This document shows positions 42,316 through 49,240 of a stretch of DNA of 49,240 bases, piece by piece. This DNA comes from Candidatus Binatia bacterium (GTDB lineage: Bacteria > Desulfobacterota > Binatia > Bin18). Made by a program: the position numbers and the translations under genes. The DNA lies in assembly GCA_022824615.1 (NCBI GenBank), contig JAJDZM010000052.1, forward strand, positions 1 through 49,240, written 5' to 3'. Below the pieces are notes generated by a model. The model saw only the letters and a list, made by a program, of their open reading frames with translations, made no database searches and was not told the DNA's origin. Within the stretch, counting starts at the first letter, position 1. Every line of letters starts with the position of its first letter.

Positions 42316-44085
42316 TTACCCGTCAAGGTGAAGCCTCAGTTCCAGGTCGCCCAGCCCGAGGCGGAGACCATCCCTGACCGGCGTTGGCGTGCCCGCTTCC
42401 ACTGCAATGCCGTCAATGCTGGTACCATTGGTCGAGCCCAGGTCCTCAAGCATGACCTGCTGCCCACGCAGGCTGAGCCGGAAGTGCTGGCGGGATACTT
42501 GTTCGTGGTTGATGACAAAGGTGGAGGCCGTGGGGCTGCGGCCCACTACAGCGCCGTCCTGTTCTACCAGGGAGGCACCAGGAATTTTGAGGGCGATTGG
42601 CGGTGATTTCCCTTCGAGCAAAACGTCTGGCGCGCTGCTGCGCAGCCGCTCCTGTTCTGCGGCTTGAGACAACTCAGCCTGCGCTTGGCCCAGGGCCCCA
42701 GCGATGTGCTGCTTTTCCTGTTCCGTTGTCTGTAACCGTTTTTGCTTGCGGCGGATGAGCACGATAACACCCAGCAGCACCAGCCCGCCGATGATTGCGC
42801 CGTACAGGAGCATCTGCCGCTGCCGTTGGGCGGCCTGCTGTTCGGCTTCTTCCTTCGCTCGTTGCAGGGCGGCTTCTCTCTGTTGGGCCTCTTCTTGTTG
42901 CCTTTGTAACGCGGCCTGCTGTTCCTGTCGGGTTTGTTCCAGTTGGCGTTGGGCTTCCTGCTCAAGCCGTTGCTTTTCGGCCGCGGCTTGCCTGGCGCGT
43001 TCTTCCGCGGCGGCTTTTTCTCTTTGCAGTTCCTCTTCTTTTTGCTGGGCGGCTTGCGCCTGTCGGGCTGCGGCTTCCTGTTCTCTTTGCAGAGCGGCAG
43101 CTTGCTCCTGCCGGGCCTGTTCGAGTTGCTGTTGGGTTTCCTCTTCCAGGCTCAGGCATTCGGTGGCTGCCACAGGCAGGGACAGGTTGAGCGGGGCCAA
43201 GAGATTGGTCAACGAGGCGGCTGCGAGGGTCCGCGCACTTCCCTCTTGGGTCGGGTCAATCTCGCGGCGTAAGAGCCCCCGCTTCTCCAGCACGTTCACG
43301 CCAACGGCCTGATAGCAGCGGTTCAACAGCGGCGTCCCGGCTGAGGTCAGGCTGAACAGAGCATTATGCTGAATCATCTGTCCCATTTCAGTATTGACAA
43401 GTTGGGTCACTGCTCCGGCAACAGCGGTAAAGCGGTTGGAACCGGACGGATTGAAGTTGACTGCGTGCAGAGGGGCCGCCGCTTGCAGGACAGTGCGGGC
43501 AAACGGCAGGCCGGTCAAGCTGTGTCCGCTGTCGGACAGTTGGAGAATCCATAGCCCGGTCTGTTCGTCAGCTTTGATTTTAGTGGCGGAAAAAACCTGG
43601 CCCGTAGCCGTCGAAACCAGATAGGACTGCCGGTTCCGCAGCGTGCCGGCAACGGTCACGATATGACCCTGGTCGCTGACGCTGAAACCCGGGGACTGGC
43701 TGGCATTCTCCAGTCCGTCTTTGACCACGACCAGATACTTTTGGATTGCAGCAAAGTCCGGACGGACACCGGCCGGTTCCGGTGTTGGGCCAACCGCTCC
43801 TTCTTCATCACCTGTAGGACTCTCGGTCGCCTCGGGGGGCGCATTGTCCGTGGTCTCTGGCTCCTCAACAGGGGTGGCCGGCGTTTCATCTGTTGGGCTT
43901 TGGGTACTCTCGGCTGTCGGTTCGGTTTGCCCGGCAGGCTCCTCAGTGGAGGCAGGTGGCGTTTCCTCGCTCCCTGGCGAGTTCTCAGTACTCTCGGTTG
44001 GGGGCTCATCCGCGCCAACCGACATGGGCAGCAGGACAAGGGCCACAATCAGCGCAGTCAAGATGTTCACAGGGACTCCTATCAC
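42316..44085 (-). CDS. Pseudo-protease (degenerate trypsin-like domain) with coiled coil, membrane helix and FHA domain
   Basis: A 589-residue protein with the same layout as the neighbouring protease: signal peptide, a Glu/Thr/Pro-rich linker (about 26-105), a trypsin-like domain (about 110-310), a long Gln/Glu/Ala coiled coil (about 315-430), a membrane helix (LLYGAIIGGLVLLGVIVLIR) and a C-terminal FHA domain (GRSPTASTFVINHEQVSRQH, LGSTNGTSIDG). The triad is lost: TNQHV corresponds to IVTVAGTL (no His), DKDLAVI to TGLWILQL (no Asp), and GGNSGGPLF to LTSAGTPLL (Ser to Ala). It should thus bind rather than cleave. Its start overlaps the PP2C stop by 4 nt. Confidence 0.8.
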   Translation of the reverse strand: MIGVPVNILTALIVALVLLPMSVGADEPPTESTENSPGSEETPPASTEEPAGQTEPTAESTQSPTDETPATPVEEPETTDNAPPEATESPTGDEEGAVGPTPEPAGVRPDFAAIQKYLVVVKDGLENASQSPGFSVSDQGHIVTVAGTLRNRQSYLVSTATGQVFSATKIKADEQTGLWILQLSDSGHSLTGLPFARTVLQAAAPLHAVNFNPSGSNRFTAVAGAVTQLVNTEMGQMIQHNALFSLTSAGTPLLNRCYQAVGVNVLEKRGLLRREIDPTQEGSARTLAAASLTNLLAPLNLSLPVAATECLSLEEETQQQLEQARQEQAAALQREQEAAARQAQAAQQKEEELQREKAAAEERARQAAAEKQRLEQEAQRQLEQTRQEQQAALQRQQEEAQQREAALQRAKEEAEQQAAQRQRQMLLYGAIIGGLVLLGVIVLIRRKQKRLQTTEQEKQHIAGALGQAQAELSQAAEQERLRSSAPDVLLEGKSPPIALKIPGASLVEQDGAVVGRSPTASTFVINHEQVSRQHFRLSLRGQQVMLEDLGSTNGTSIDGIAVEAGTPTPVRDGLRLGLGDLELRLHLDG

Positions 44086-44648
44086 TCGGTACTGGACATA
44101 TATGTCTTGATTTTTGTCCAGAGACCTGGGGTCTTTTGGTTCGGTTGGGTCAATTGAGTCTCTTGGGTCGGTGGGCGGAAGGCTCCCTCCCGGACGATAA
44201 TCCTGGACGGCAGAGGTTTTGCACCCGCCTGTTTGGTCGGCGCTTCCATCTGGTCCAGGGTCATATGCAGGCAGTGCCGGGCGTCGCCGACTCGATAGGC
44301 CAGCACCGTCGTATTGTCCTGATGCGCCTTGCCGGCTTCGGCAACAGCCTCAAGCAGGGTCTGCACCAGGGTCCGGGCATCCGTCCTGTGCTGGGTCAGC
44401 AGAGCTTCCAGCTCGGCTTCGGACAGGGTTTCCAGGCCGTCGCTGGCCAGCAGGATCACGTCGTCCGCCTCAAGCGGGTAGCCGGCGGCGGCAATATCGA
44501 TCAGTGGAATCTCTTCTCCCATGATGGCGGACCGGAGTTGGTGCACCCTGGGGTCGTTCCGAGCCTCTTCCTCGGTCATGCGCCCGATTTCGACCAGCCC
44601 CAGCAGCAGCGGCCGCATGGAGTGGTCCGCGTTCAGCCTGGTGAGCCG
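44082..44648 (-). pseudogene. PP2C-type Ser/Thr phosphatase, N-terminal half missing
   Basis: The frame contains the C-terminal half of a PP2C phosphatase of the bacterial signalling type: RLTRLNADHSMRPLLLGLVE, DPRVHQLRSAIMGEE, the metal-binding Asp in VILLASDGLETLS, and the final metal site Asp-Asn in HQDNTTVLAY, then a Pro/Thr-rich tail. The N-terminal half, with RxxNED and DGMGG motifs, is absent. Homology stops at about 44648, where an opposite-strand fragment of a peptidoglycan-binding gene begins (44670). An internal ATG at 44618 could still give a 178-residue product, but it would lack half of the metal centre. Confidence 0.8.
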
Positions 44649-44669
44649 GTTCCAGCGCCGCGCCCGGCC

Positions 44670-45134
44670 ATGAGCGCCGTCCCCACCCCTGAAGAGTCAC
44701 CCCCGTCCACCCCTGAAGAGGTGGAAACCGAATTAGGGTTAGACCGGGCCGCGCGAGTGCTGGTGCAGCAGGGGTTGGCCGCGGTGGGCCAGGAGTCGGG
44801 GCCGGCAGACGGGCTGTTCGGTGGGGAGGGGAGTCGCACGCGGGAGGCGCTCCGGGTCTGGCAAGCGGCCAAGGGGTTGGCGGCGACAGGGTATATGACA
44901 GGAGCGCAGGCAGAAACGCTGATGGCGCTGGGCCGGGAGGCCGTGGCCGCAGCCGAGGCGGAGCGGCAAGCCGAAGAGCAGCGGCGGGCCGAAGCGGAAC
45001 GACAACGCGTCGAGGCGGAACGGCAGCAGGCTGAGGAAGCGGAGCGGCGGCGAAAAGCTCAGGCGGACGATGCGGCGTATGCCGAGGCGCAGCAGATGGA
45101 CACGCCCGAGGGCACGCAGACAGAGCGTCCATAA
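44670..45134 (+). pseudogene. Inverted partial copy of the peptidoglycan-binding-domain gene
   Basis: On the plus strand, codons from 44670 encode a 154-residue product that repeats the middle of the minus-strand protein at 37468-38160: LGLDRAARVLVQQGLAAVGQ (identical in both), GPADGLFGGEGSRTREA, ATGYMT-AQ-ETLM-LGREAV, the Glu/Arg helix and DDAAYAEA. It lacks the signal peptide, the first repeat and everything after the helix, ending in EGTQTERP. It starts with two short direct repeats (CACCCCTGAAGAG twice). Lying against its neighbours' direction and beside a beheaded phosphatase gene, it marks a recombination event. Confidence 0.72.
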
Positions 45135-45160
45135 GGATGCCAGTCGAGGCTGTCGGCAAC

Positions 45161-45709
45161 CTACAGCAGATTGAACTGCTTGAGTACGTTGGCGACTTCA
45201 GGGTCGCGCTGGCCTAGGGACCGCAAGGCTTCCAGCAGCGCCTCAACACGCTGCCTATTCGTGCTCAGGTCCTCTTCCAAGCTTTTCACCGTGCGCTCAA
45301 ACGGCCGAATCATCGTCCGCCGGTCCCATAAGGCAAAGCCAATGATGGCTACCACCAGCGCCGTAAAGGCACCGAGCACGGCCAGGGTCAGGCGAAACTG
45401 CTGGGCGAACTGCTGGTTCATGTCCTCGCGCAGTTGCTGAATCTGCCGGTTCATATCCTCGCGCAGTTGCTGATCCTGCCGGTTCATGTCCTCGCGCAGT
45501 TGCTGAATATCGGCCCGTAGTCCTTGTAGCCCTTCGTCCAGGCGGGTTTCGAGTCGAGTCAACCGCTCAACAATCTCCCGGTCGGTCAGGGCCGGAGCCG
45601 CCTCTACTGCCCACGCCGGGCCGGTCAGGACCGGCAGGACCAGGAGACAGGTGATAAGGAACCTGCGCAGCATGAATCCCATACAACGCCACACGGACCG
45701 GAAAGTCAA
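45161..45709 (-). CDS. Secreted/anchored coiled-coil membrane protein with 11-residue repeats
   Basis: A 182-residue protein: signal peptide (FLITCLLVLPVLTGPAWAVE), then TDREIVERLTRLETRLDEGL, a coiled coil made of near-identical 11-residue units (REDMNRQDQQL, REDMNRQIQQL, REDMNQQFAQQ), one membrane helix (LAVLGAFTALVVAIIGFALW) and a cytoplasmic helical tail with RRTMIRPFERTVKSLEED and QRDPEVANVLKQFNLL. Thus the coiled coil lies outside and the tail inside. The ATG at 45673 is an alternative start nearer to the signal peptide. A remnant of a second copy of its tail lies on the other strand at 45749-45814. Confidence 0.75.
   Translation of the reverse strand: MTFRSVWRCMGFMLRRFLITCLLVLPVLTGPAWAVEAAPALTDREIVERLTRLETRLDEGLQGLRADIQQLREDMNRQDQQLREDMNRQIQQLREDMNQQFAQQFRLTLAVLGAFTALVVAIIGFALWDRRTMIRPFERTVKSLEEDLSTNRQRVEALLEALRSLGQRDPEVANVLKQFNLL
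45417..45515. repeat. Three 33-bp tandem repeats coding for 11-residue coiled-coil units
   Basis: Three consecutive 33-nt units starting at 45417, 45450 and 45483, each beginning TTCATRTCCTCGCGCAGTTG (R is A or G); the third diverges after GCTGAA. Same unit length as the array at 39653-39784 but a different sequence. Confidence 0.88.
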
Positions 45710-45748
45710 CGTAACCTGCCGTCCGTTATTCTCCAGGACGGATCAGAC

Positions 45749-45814
45749 GCCTTACGGACTCTCAGTCAGCGCGACCCTGAGTTGGCCGCGGTACTCAAGA
45801 ACTTCAATCTCTGG
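45749..45814 (+). pseudogene. 22-codon remnant of a second copy of the coiled-coil protein tail
   Basis: Plus-strand codons read ALRTLSQRDPELAAVLKNFN then LW, against ALRSLGQRDPEVANVLKQFN then LL-stop in the intact minus-strand gene 45161-45709. Nothing homologous extends to either side, and the stop codon is replaced by Trp and readthrough. It is a decayed, inverted gene end. Confidence 0.65.
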
Positions 45815-45838
45815 GGAACCCACCCCGGCCTTCGGCCA

Positions 45839-45862
45839 CCCCTCCAGGGAGGGGATTTTTTT
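45839..45862 (+). terminator. Hairpin plus T-tract, rightward
   Basis: CCCCTCC-AG-GGAGGGG (45839-45854) is followed by A and seven T. It has the form of an intrinsic terminator for plus-strand transcription, although no intact plus-strand gene precedes it; it may have come along with the inverted gene remnant just upstream (45749-45814). Confidence 0.55.
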
Positions 45863-45869
45863 GGTGGGG

Positions 45870-46133
45870 TTACGCGGCTCCCTGCCGGATGGCGATGGCC
45901 TCGCGCAGGCCGTCCAGCAATCCTTCTAGGTGGGCCATGCGCTCGCGCAACTCGGCGATTTGCTGCTCCAGGGAGGTGAACCGCTCACCGAATTCCTTGC
46001 GTTGGGCGGTCAGTTCCCGACGCTGTTCTGACAGTTCGGCGCGGATGGCCCGCTGGCCGGTCAGTATCAGCCCGGCCAAGGTCGCTCCTACCGCCACGAC
46101 GGCTATCAGGACACTGATCAATTCCACGCTCAT
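45870..46133 (-). CDS. Small coiled-coil membrane protein, short paralogue
   Basis: An 87-residue protein nearly identical at both ends to the 131-residue protein at 39533-39928: membrane helix (LISVLIAVVAVGATLAGLIL), TGQRAIRAELSEQRRELTAQ, then FTSLEQQIAELRERMAHLEG and LLDGLREAIAIRQGAA. It lacks the four 11-residue units of the longer paralogue. The two lie at opposite ends of the kinase/FHA locus. Function unknown. Confidence 0.72.
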   Translation of the reverse strand: MSVELISVLIAVVAVGATLAGLILTGQRAIRAELSEQRRELTAQRKEFGERFTSLEQQIAELRERMAHLEGLLDGLREAIAIRQGAA

Positions 46134-46184
46134 GGCGATTCACCATACATACCCACAAGACGGAGGGCAAGCAGCGGAGGCGTT

Positions 46185-46796
46185 TTATGAGCCAGCTTTA
46201 TTCTGACTCTCCACACCCTTTTTCAAAGCACGCACAGTGGAGACGAAACTTTCACGCGCAGCGTTCTTTTGCAGGGCCAGGGGAACCGGCAGGCTGACCT
46301 TGTCTTTCAGCGTGCCGGTGTAGGTCAGCAGGGTTTTGGTTCCGTCCGGCGAAGGCGTGAAGCGGTATTCGCCCTGAATGTCGCTCAGTTGGCTTTCGAC
46401 GCTCCGGATACGGACCCGGTTTTCTCCAGGTAGAAAGGTGAACTGCATACTCAGCCGCTGTGGCTGACCAAGCATGACCATCTCGAAGAGGACGAGCTTC
46501 CGGTTTCCCTGAGTCTGGAGGAGGCGGGACACGCGGATGGTCTCGCTGAACTCCGCACTCCGTTCCGGCTCGGAGAATGCCTGCCAGATATCGGCCAGCG
46601 GCGCGTCAAGCCGGGAGGTGAACTCCATCGTCATGGTGCCGGCCTGCTTGTCGAGCCGTTCACTCAGGATTTCGGCGACCGACCCCTCCCATTGCAGTGC
46701 CGCGGTTCGCATCCGCTGGAAAAAGAGGCCGGCCCAGACACCCAAGCCGAGCAGCACGAGCGCGCCGATGGAAAGGCCCAGTCGCAGCCTGCTCAT
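46185..46796 (-). CDS. Membrane-anchored SRPBCC (START-like) domain protein
   Basis: A 203-residue protein with an N-terminal membrane anchor (LGLSIGALVLLGLGVWAGLF) and a SRPBCC-type lipid/hydrophobic-ligand-binding fold: MTMEFTSRLDAPLADIWQAF then SEPERSAEFSETIRVSR, FEMVMLGQPQRLSMQFTF, GEYRFTPSPDGTKTLLTYTG and a final helix. Such domains bind lipids or act as cyclase/chaperone-like proteins. Ligand unknown. It is co-directional with the next secreted protein gene (20 nt gap). Confidence 0.72.
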   Translation of the reverse strand: MSRLRLGLSIGALVLLGLGVWAGLFFQRMRTAALQWEGSVAEILSERLDKQAGTMTMEFTSRLDAPLADIWQAFSEPERSAEFSETIRVSRLLQTQGNRKLVLFEMVMLGQPQRLSMQFTFLPGENRVRIRSVESQLSDIQGEYRFTPSPDGTKTLLTYTGTLKDKVSLPVPLALQKNAARESFVSTVRALKKGVESQNKAGS

Positions 46797-46816
46797 GCGC
46801 TATGCTCCAGGACGGA

Positions 46817-47191
46817 TCAGTAAGCCGGCGGAAGTGGTTCCGCGTTGAGGGCCCCGTTATCCGTTCGGGGGAGAGGCGCGCTGAAGTAAAGGGTTTCCTC
46901 TCCCTGAATATGCCGCCGCTTCACAATATAGTCTCCGCCCATGGACGGCTTCCACACCCGTTCGGCAATCTCGCGGTTGGTCCCGGTCAGCACATAGGCC
47001 AGACCACCGGTAATACCGCCGAGGGTGGCGTACGTCAGCTTGGCCGGAATGTAAAACACGTTGGCCGCGACGGTCGCCGTTCCAAGTCCGGCGTCTTCGA
47101 GATAGTCGGGGTTGGCCGACGCAGGCGGCGGAGCAGACAACACGAGCCCCAGCACACTGCCACACAATAGAACCGATAACGTTTTTCCCAT
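46817..47191 (-). CDS. Small secreted protein of unknown function
   Basis: A 124-residue protein with a signal peptide (LSVLLCGSVLGLVLSAPPPA, cleavage near SA-NPDY) and a central hydrophobic glycine-rich segment (VFYIPAKLTYATLGGITGGL), followed by GTNREIAERVWKPSMGGDYI. Proteins of this kind recur in uncultured Proteobacteria as short envelope proteins of unknown role. It precedes the SRPBCC gene and lies 10 nt after the CinA-N gene, so these three could be one transcript. Confidence 0.62.
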   Translation of the reverse strand: MGKTLSVLLCGSVLGLVLSAPPPASANPDYLEDAGLGTATVAANVFYIPAKLTYATLGGITGGLAYVLTGTNREIAERVWKPSMGGDYIVKRRHIQGEETLYFSAPLPRTDNGALNAEPLPPAY

Positions 47192-47201
47192 GACATCCTC
47201 C

Positions 47202-47975
47202 TCATCCTTCTGTTCTCACCACACACCCCTCAGGGAGCAACGTGATCAAATGTTGAAAAGCCTGGTCAACGTAGTGTTTGTCTTTTGACTCAAGGGTAAT
47301 TTTTACCCGGTACTCAGGGTCGTTATTCTTCGGGTACGATCCGAGCATCACCTCCGGATACTCGCTCAATGTTTCATTCAGGAACCCGGCAATCACGCTC
47401 TCATATTCGCGCGTGTAGAGCACCTTGAGATAATAGGGATCTGCGGCAAAACGACTTTTGAGCGCCAGGAATTTCTGTCGAAAAATATCCGGGATACCCG
47501 GCAGGACATACACATTTTCCACTTTGATCGTCGGGAAACGGACCGCGCCATCTTCAATCAACTCGGCCCCTTCGGGCGATTCCGCCATCTTGAGGTAGGC
47601 ACTGTTTGCCGGCCGACCGTTGAGATAGGAGCGTAATTTCTCCTCTAGCACAGGGTGGCGAATAACCTGTCGCTCCAAGGCGCACGCCACCCCTTCAATA
47701 GTAATATCGTCATGCGTTGGGCCGACACCGCCTGAGGTAAAGACAATATCGAACTGGCGATGAAAATCACGCACCGTCTCGGTAATGATGTCGAGTTCGT
47801 CGGGGATCACGACGACCCGCTTCAGGGTCACTCCAATCTCTCGGAGTTCCTTTGCCAGAAAGGGCGAATTGGTATCGACCGTCTTGCCGGACAGTATTTC
47901 GTTGCCAATGACGACGATACCCGCATCCAGTTCATGCACACTGATACTATAAACCGATTTTCCGCCCGGTGGCAA
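47202..47975 (-). CDS. CinA N-terminal (MoaB/MogA-like) domain protein
   Basis: A 257-residue stand-alone CinA N-terminal domain of the molybdopterin-binding (MoaB) fold, which in characterised relatives has ADP-ribose pyrophosphatase activity. Motifs: VIGNEILSGKTVDTNSPFLA, RVVVIPDELDII, FTSGGVGPTHDDITIEGVA, and LPGIPDIFRQKFLAL. The amidohydrolase half is encoded separately at 16832-17323. No good ATG opens the frame: 47975 is TTG, and a GTG at 47939 (before HELDAGIVV) is a more natural start. It ends 10 nt before the secreted-protein gene. Confidence 0.88.
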   Translation of the reverse strand: MPPGGKSVYSISVHELDAGIVVIGNEILSGKTVDTNSPFLAKELREIGVTLKRVVVIPDELDIITETVRDFHRQFDIVFTSGGVGPTHDDITIEGVACALERQVIRHPVLEEKLRSYLNGRPANSAYLKMAESPEGAELIEDGAVRFPTIKVENVYVLPGIPDIFRQKFLALKSRFAADPYYLKVLYTREYESVIAGFLNETLSEYPEVMLGSYPKNNDPEYRVKITLESKDKHYVDQAFQHLITLLPEGCVVRTEG

Positions 47976-47989
47976 TATGACGGAGCAGA

Positions 47990-49024
47990 TTACCCCGCGT
48001 CAGCCAGACCAATATCGAGATCCGTCAGGTCCGGAATCTCACGGACTAGGTATTCTTTTAATTTTTTCTTGAGCCGGCTTTCGAGCTGGCGCACCCGCTC
48101 ACGGCTGATGCCGTACTGGTCACCAATATCCTGAAGCGTCAGGGGCTCTTCGGCGAAGAGACGTTGATTGAATATCACTTCCTCTTTGCCTGCCAGGGTC
48201 CGGGCAAAGTCTGTCAGCTTGCGACGAATCAACTGCTGGTATTCGAGCGTCGAGACCGCTTCCTCCGCATTCGCGCCCTGATCGGCCAGGAAGTCGAGAA
48301 AGGTTGCAGACTCGTCCCCCGCGTCAAGCGGTGCATCAACCGAGAGGTCCCGGGCTGCCATGCGCTGCTCCATCTCCACGACCTCACGTTCTTTCACTCC
48401 CAGGTTGTGAGCGAGCCGTTTTGGCTCGGGAGAATAGCCCTCGGCTTCAAGCCGTTCTTTTTCCTTTTGGAGATTAAAGAAGAGTTTTCGCTGGGCCTGG
48501 GTCGTGCCAAGCTTCACCATACGCCAATTATTCATAATATAGCGAATGATATACGCTCGCACCCACCAGACCGCATAGGAGGGAAAGCGTACACCCCGGT
48601 ACGGGTCAAAATGCCGAACCGCATCCATGAGGCCAACGTTCCCCTCCTGGATTAAGTCGAGCAAATTTTGAAACGCCCGCTGATAACTCCGGGCAATCAT
48701 GACCACTAAGCGTAGGTTTGCAGTGACGAGCCGATAGGCAGCCTGCACATCGCCGTACTCTTTATACTGGACCGCCAACTCGTGCTCCTCTTCGGGCGAG
48801 AGCAGGGCATAACGACGGATCTCTGCCATATACCGACTGAGAGAGTCCGTGGGGATGAGTGCCGTTTCCAGCGTGTCCGCCTCGTCGGCTGTGGTGACAC
48901 TGGCTTCGATGGGTGGTTCCGACGGCCCTTGCCGAACCCGAACCGGCGCAGAATCCGCCGGTTCGGGTTCGGCAAGAACGGGTACGGCAACGGGCTCTGT
49001 CTCTTTTGCCACACGTTTTTTCAT
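47990..49024 (-). CDS. rpoH: RNA polymerase sigma factor, RpoH (sigma-32) type
   Basis: A 344-residue group-3-like sigma factor. Region 1.2 is LSRYMAEIRRYALLSPEEEH; region 2 has NLRLVVMIARSYQR then LDLIQEGNVGLMDAVRHFDP and FPSYAVWWVRAYIIRYI; the RpoH-type QRKLFFNLQKEKERLEAEGY box follows; region 4 ends with LTLQDIGDQYGISRERVRQL. The N-terminal 55 residues are an extra Pro/Glu/Ala-rich extension. Codons 17-33 within it are made of a perfect 21-bp inverted repeat (48928-48976). The ATG at 49024 lacks a good ribosome-binding site; the frame is open a little further upstream. The sequence from 49025 to the window end has no clear gene. Confidence 0.9.
   Translation of the reverse strand: MKKRVAKETEPVAVPVLAEPEPADSAPVRVRQGPSEPPIEASVTTADEADTLETALIPTDSLSRYMAEIRRYALLSPEEEHELAVQYKEYGDVQAAYRLVTANLRLVVMIARSYQRAFQNLLDLIQEGNVGLMDAVRHFDPYRGVRFPSYAVWWVRAYIIRYIMNNWRMVKLGTTQAQRKLFFNLQKEKERLEAEGYSPEPKRLAHNLGVKEREVVEMEQRMAARDLSVDAPLDAGDESATFLDFLADQGANAEEAVSTLEYQQLIRRKLTDFARTLAGKEEVIFNQRLFAEEPLTLQDIGDQYGISRERVRQLESRLKKKLKEYLVREIPDLTDLDIGLADAG
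48928..48976. repeat. Perfect 21-bp inverted repeat in the 5' coding region of rpoH
   Basis: CTTGCCGAACCCGAACCGGC and one more G (48928-48948) is exactly inverted at 48956-48976, with a 7-nt loop CAGAATC. In the rpoH mRNA this is a 21-bp GC-rich stem starting 48 nt after the start codon. It codes for LAEPEPADSAPVRVRQ in a poorly conserved N-terminal extension, so it may be an in-frame insertion, or a structure that affects translation. Confidence 0.85.
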
Positions 49025-49240
49025 GGGGGCTTTATCACACAGCGAAAGCGAGCAGGGGCGGCTTTGACTGCACAGTGACCTCACATGCCCTGCTGGCCTC
49101 ATGCGCAGTGAAGGCGCGGCCCTTCACACAAGAAAGGCAGGGAAGAGTAAGTTATTACTCCTGCACTATTTGTTAGCGACGAGGAGCCTATCCGTCCTAT
49201 CGGTCTTGGCGATACGCATGTGTAGACCCTAAGCATTAAC

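Noticed and set aside
42704..43312. Plus-strand frame rich in Cys and Ser
   Set aside because: It is the antisense of the Gln/Glu/Ala coiled coil of the pseudo-protease; low-complexity mirror only.
43893..44669. Plus-strand frame upstream of the inverted peptidoglycan-binding fragment
   Set aside because: The open frame continues through here but is antisense to the phosphatase and pseudo-protease genes; homology begins only at about 44670.

Overview
The window is a chromosomal segment of an uncultured-looking, moderately GC-rich, Gram-negative bacterium. Evidence for this is a complete housekeeping set (GTP-type PEP carboxykinase, HPPK, MutS2, an RpoH-type sigma factor, both halves of CinA), a lipobox lipoprotein, a TolR-like membrane protein and many leaderless or GTG/TTG-start genes. 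The gene mix (soluble di-iron monooxygenase, MaoC double-hotdog enzyme, heme-dependent N-demethylase, L-2-hydroxyglutarate oxidase) recalls deltaproteobacterial, Binatota or Tectomicrobia-like lineages. That placement is inference and weak. No rRNA, tRNA or CRISPR array was seen.

Left part (1-9.3 kb, all on the minus strand). The N-terminus of an IS5-type transposase at the very edge abuts a toluene/alkene-type di-iron monooxygenase operon in the order tmoA-B-E-C-D, with a good sigma70-type promoter at 3618-3646. No reductase gene (tmoF) is inside the window. Next comes an operon of pckG, a cobalamin adenosyltransferase, a metallo-beta-lactamase-fold hydrolase, a MaoC-type hydratase and an MFS carrier. 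The adenosyltransferase gene carries a 52-bp palindromic element in frame; a relative lies at 26558-26609.

Middle part (9.4-33 kb). This holds a PAS-PAS-H-box-receiver protein without an ATPase domain, a lipoprotein, folK-lhgO, an AT-richer island with a membrane-tethered SNase-like nuclease, and a MATE/N-demethylase/CinA-C operon. It continues with a GST-like protein and a di-iron ferritin-like protein (with a clear UUCG terminator), a DUF1932 dehydrogenase, and a DUF2939/histone-deacetylase-like pair. Then a minus-strand run goes mutS2, DUF309, an odd LeuD-like protein, a Ski2-like helicase, an unknown 487-aa protein and two tiny membrane proteins. An epoxide-hydrolase-like protein, a zinc dehydrogenase and an isochorismatase-like hydrolase follow.

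Right part (33-49.2 kb). A retropepsin-like protein is translationally coupled to a DUF1640-like coiled-coil protein, and a DUF2235 hydrolase sits with a membrane partner. From 37.1 to 46.1 kb lies the most unusual region: a minus-strand locus for envelope phospho-signalling. It has a Ser/Thr kinase, a PP2C phosphatase, a trypsin-like protease with a cytoplasmic FHA domain, a catalytically dead paralogue of that protease also with FHA, a TolR-like DUF2135 protein, a peptidoglycan-binding-domain protein, an FGE/SUMF domain and several small coiled-coil membrane proteins. The locus is scarred. The FGE domain is truncated and out of frame, the kinase has a frameshift before its membrane anchor, and the phosphatase has lost its N-terminal half where an inverted copy of the peptidoglycan-binding gene sits. 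A gene-tail remnant and 33-bp (11-residue) repeat expansions are also present. The window ends with CinA-N and rpoH; rpoH carries a perfect 21-bp inverted repeat inside its 5' coding region.
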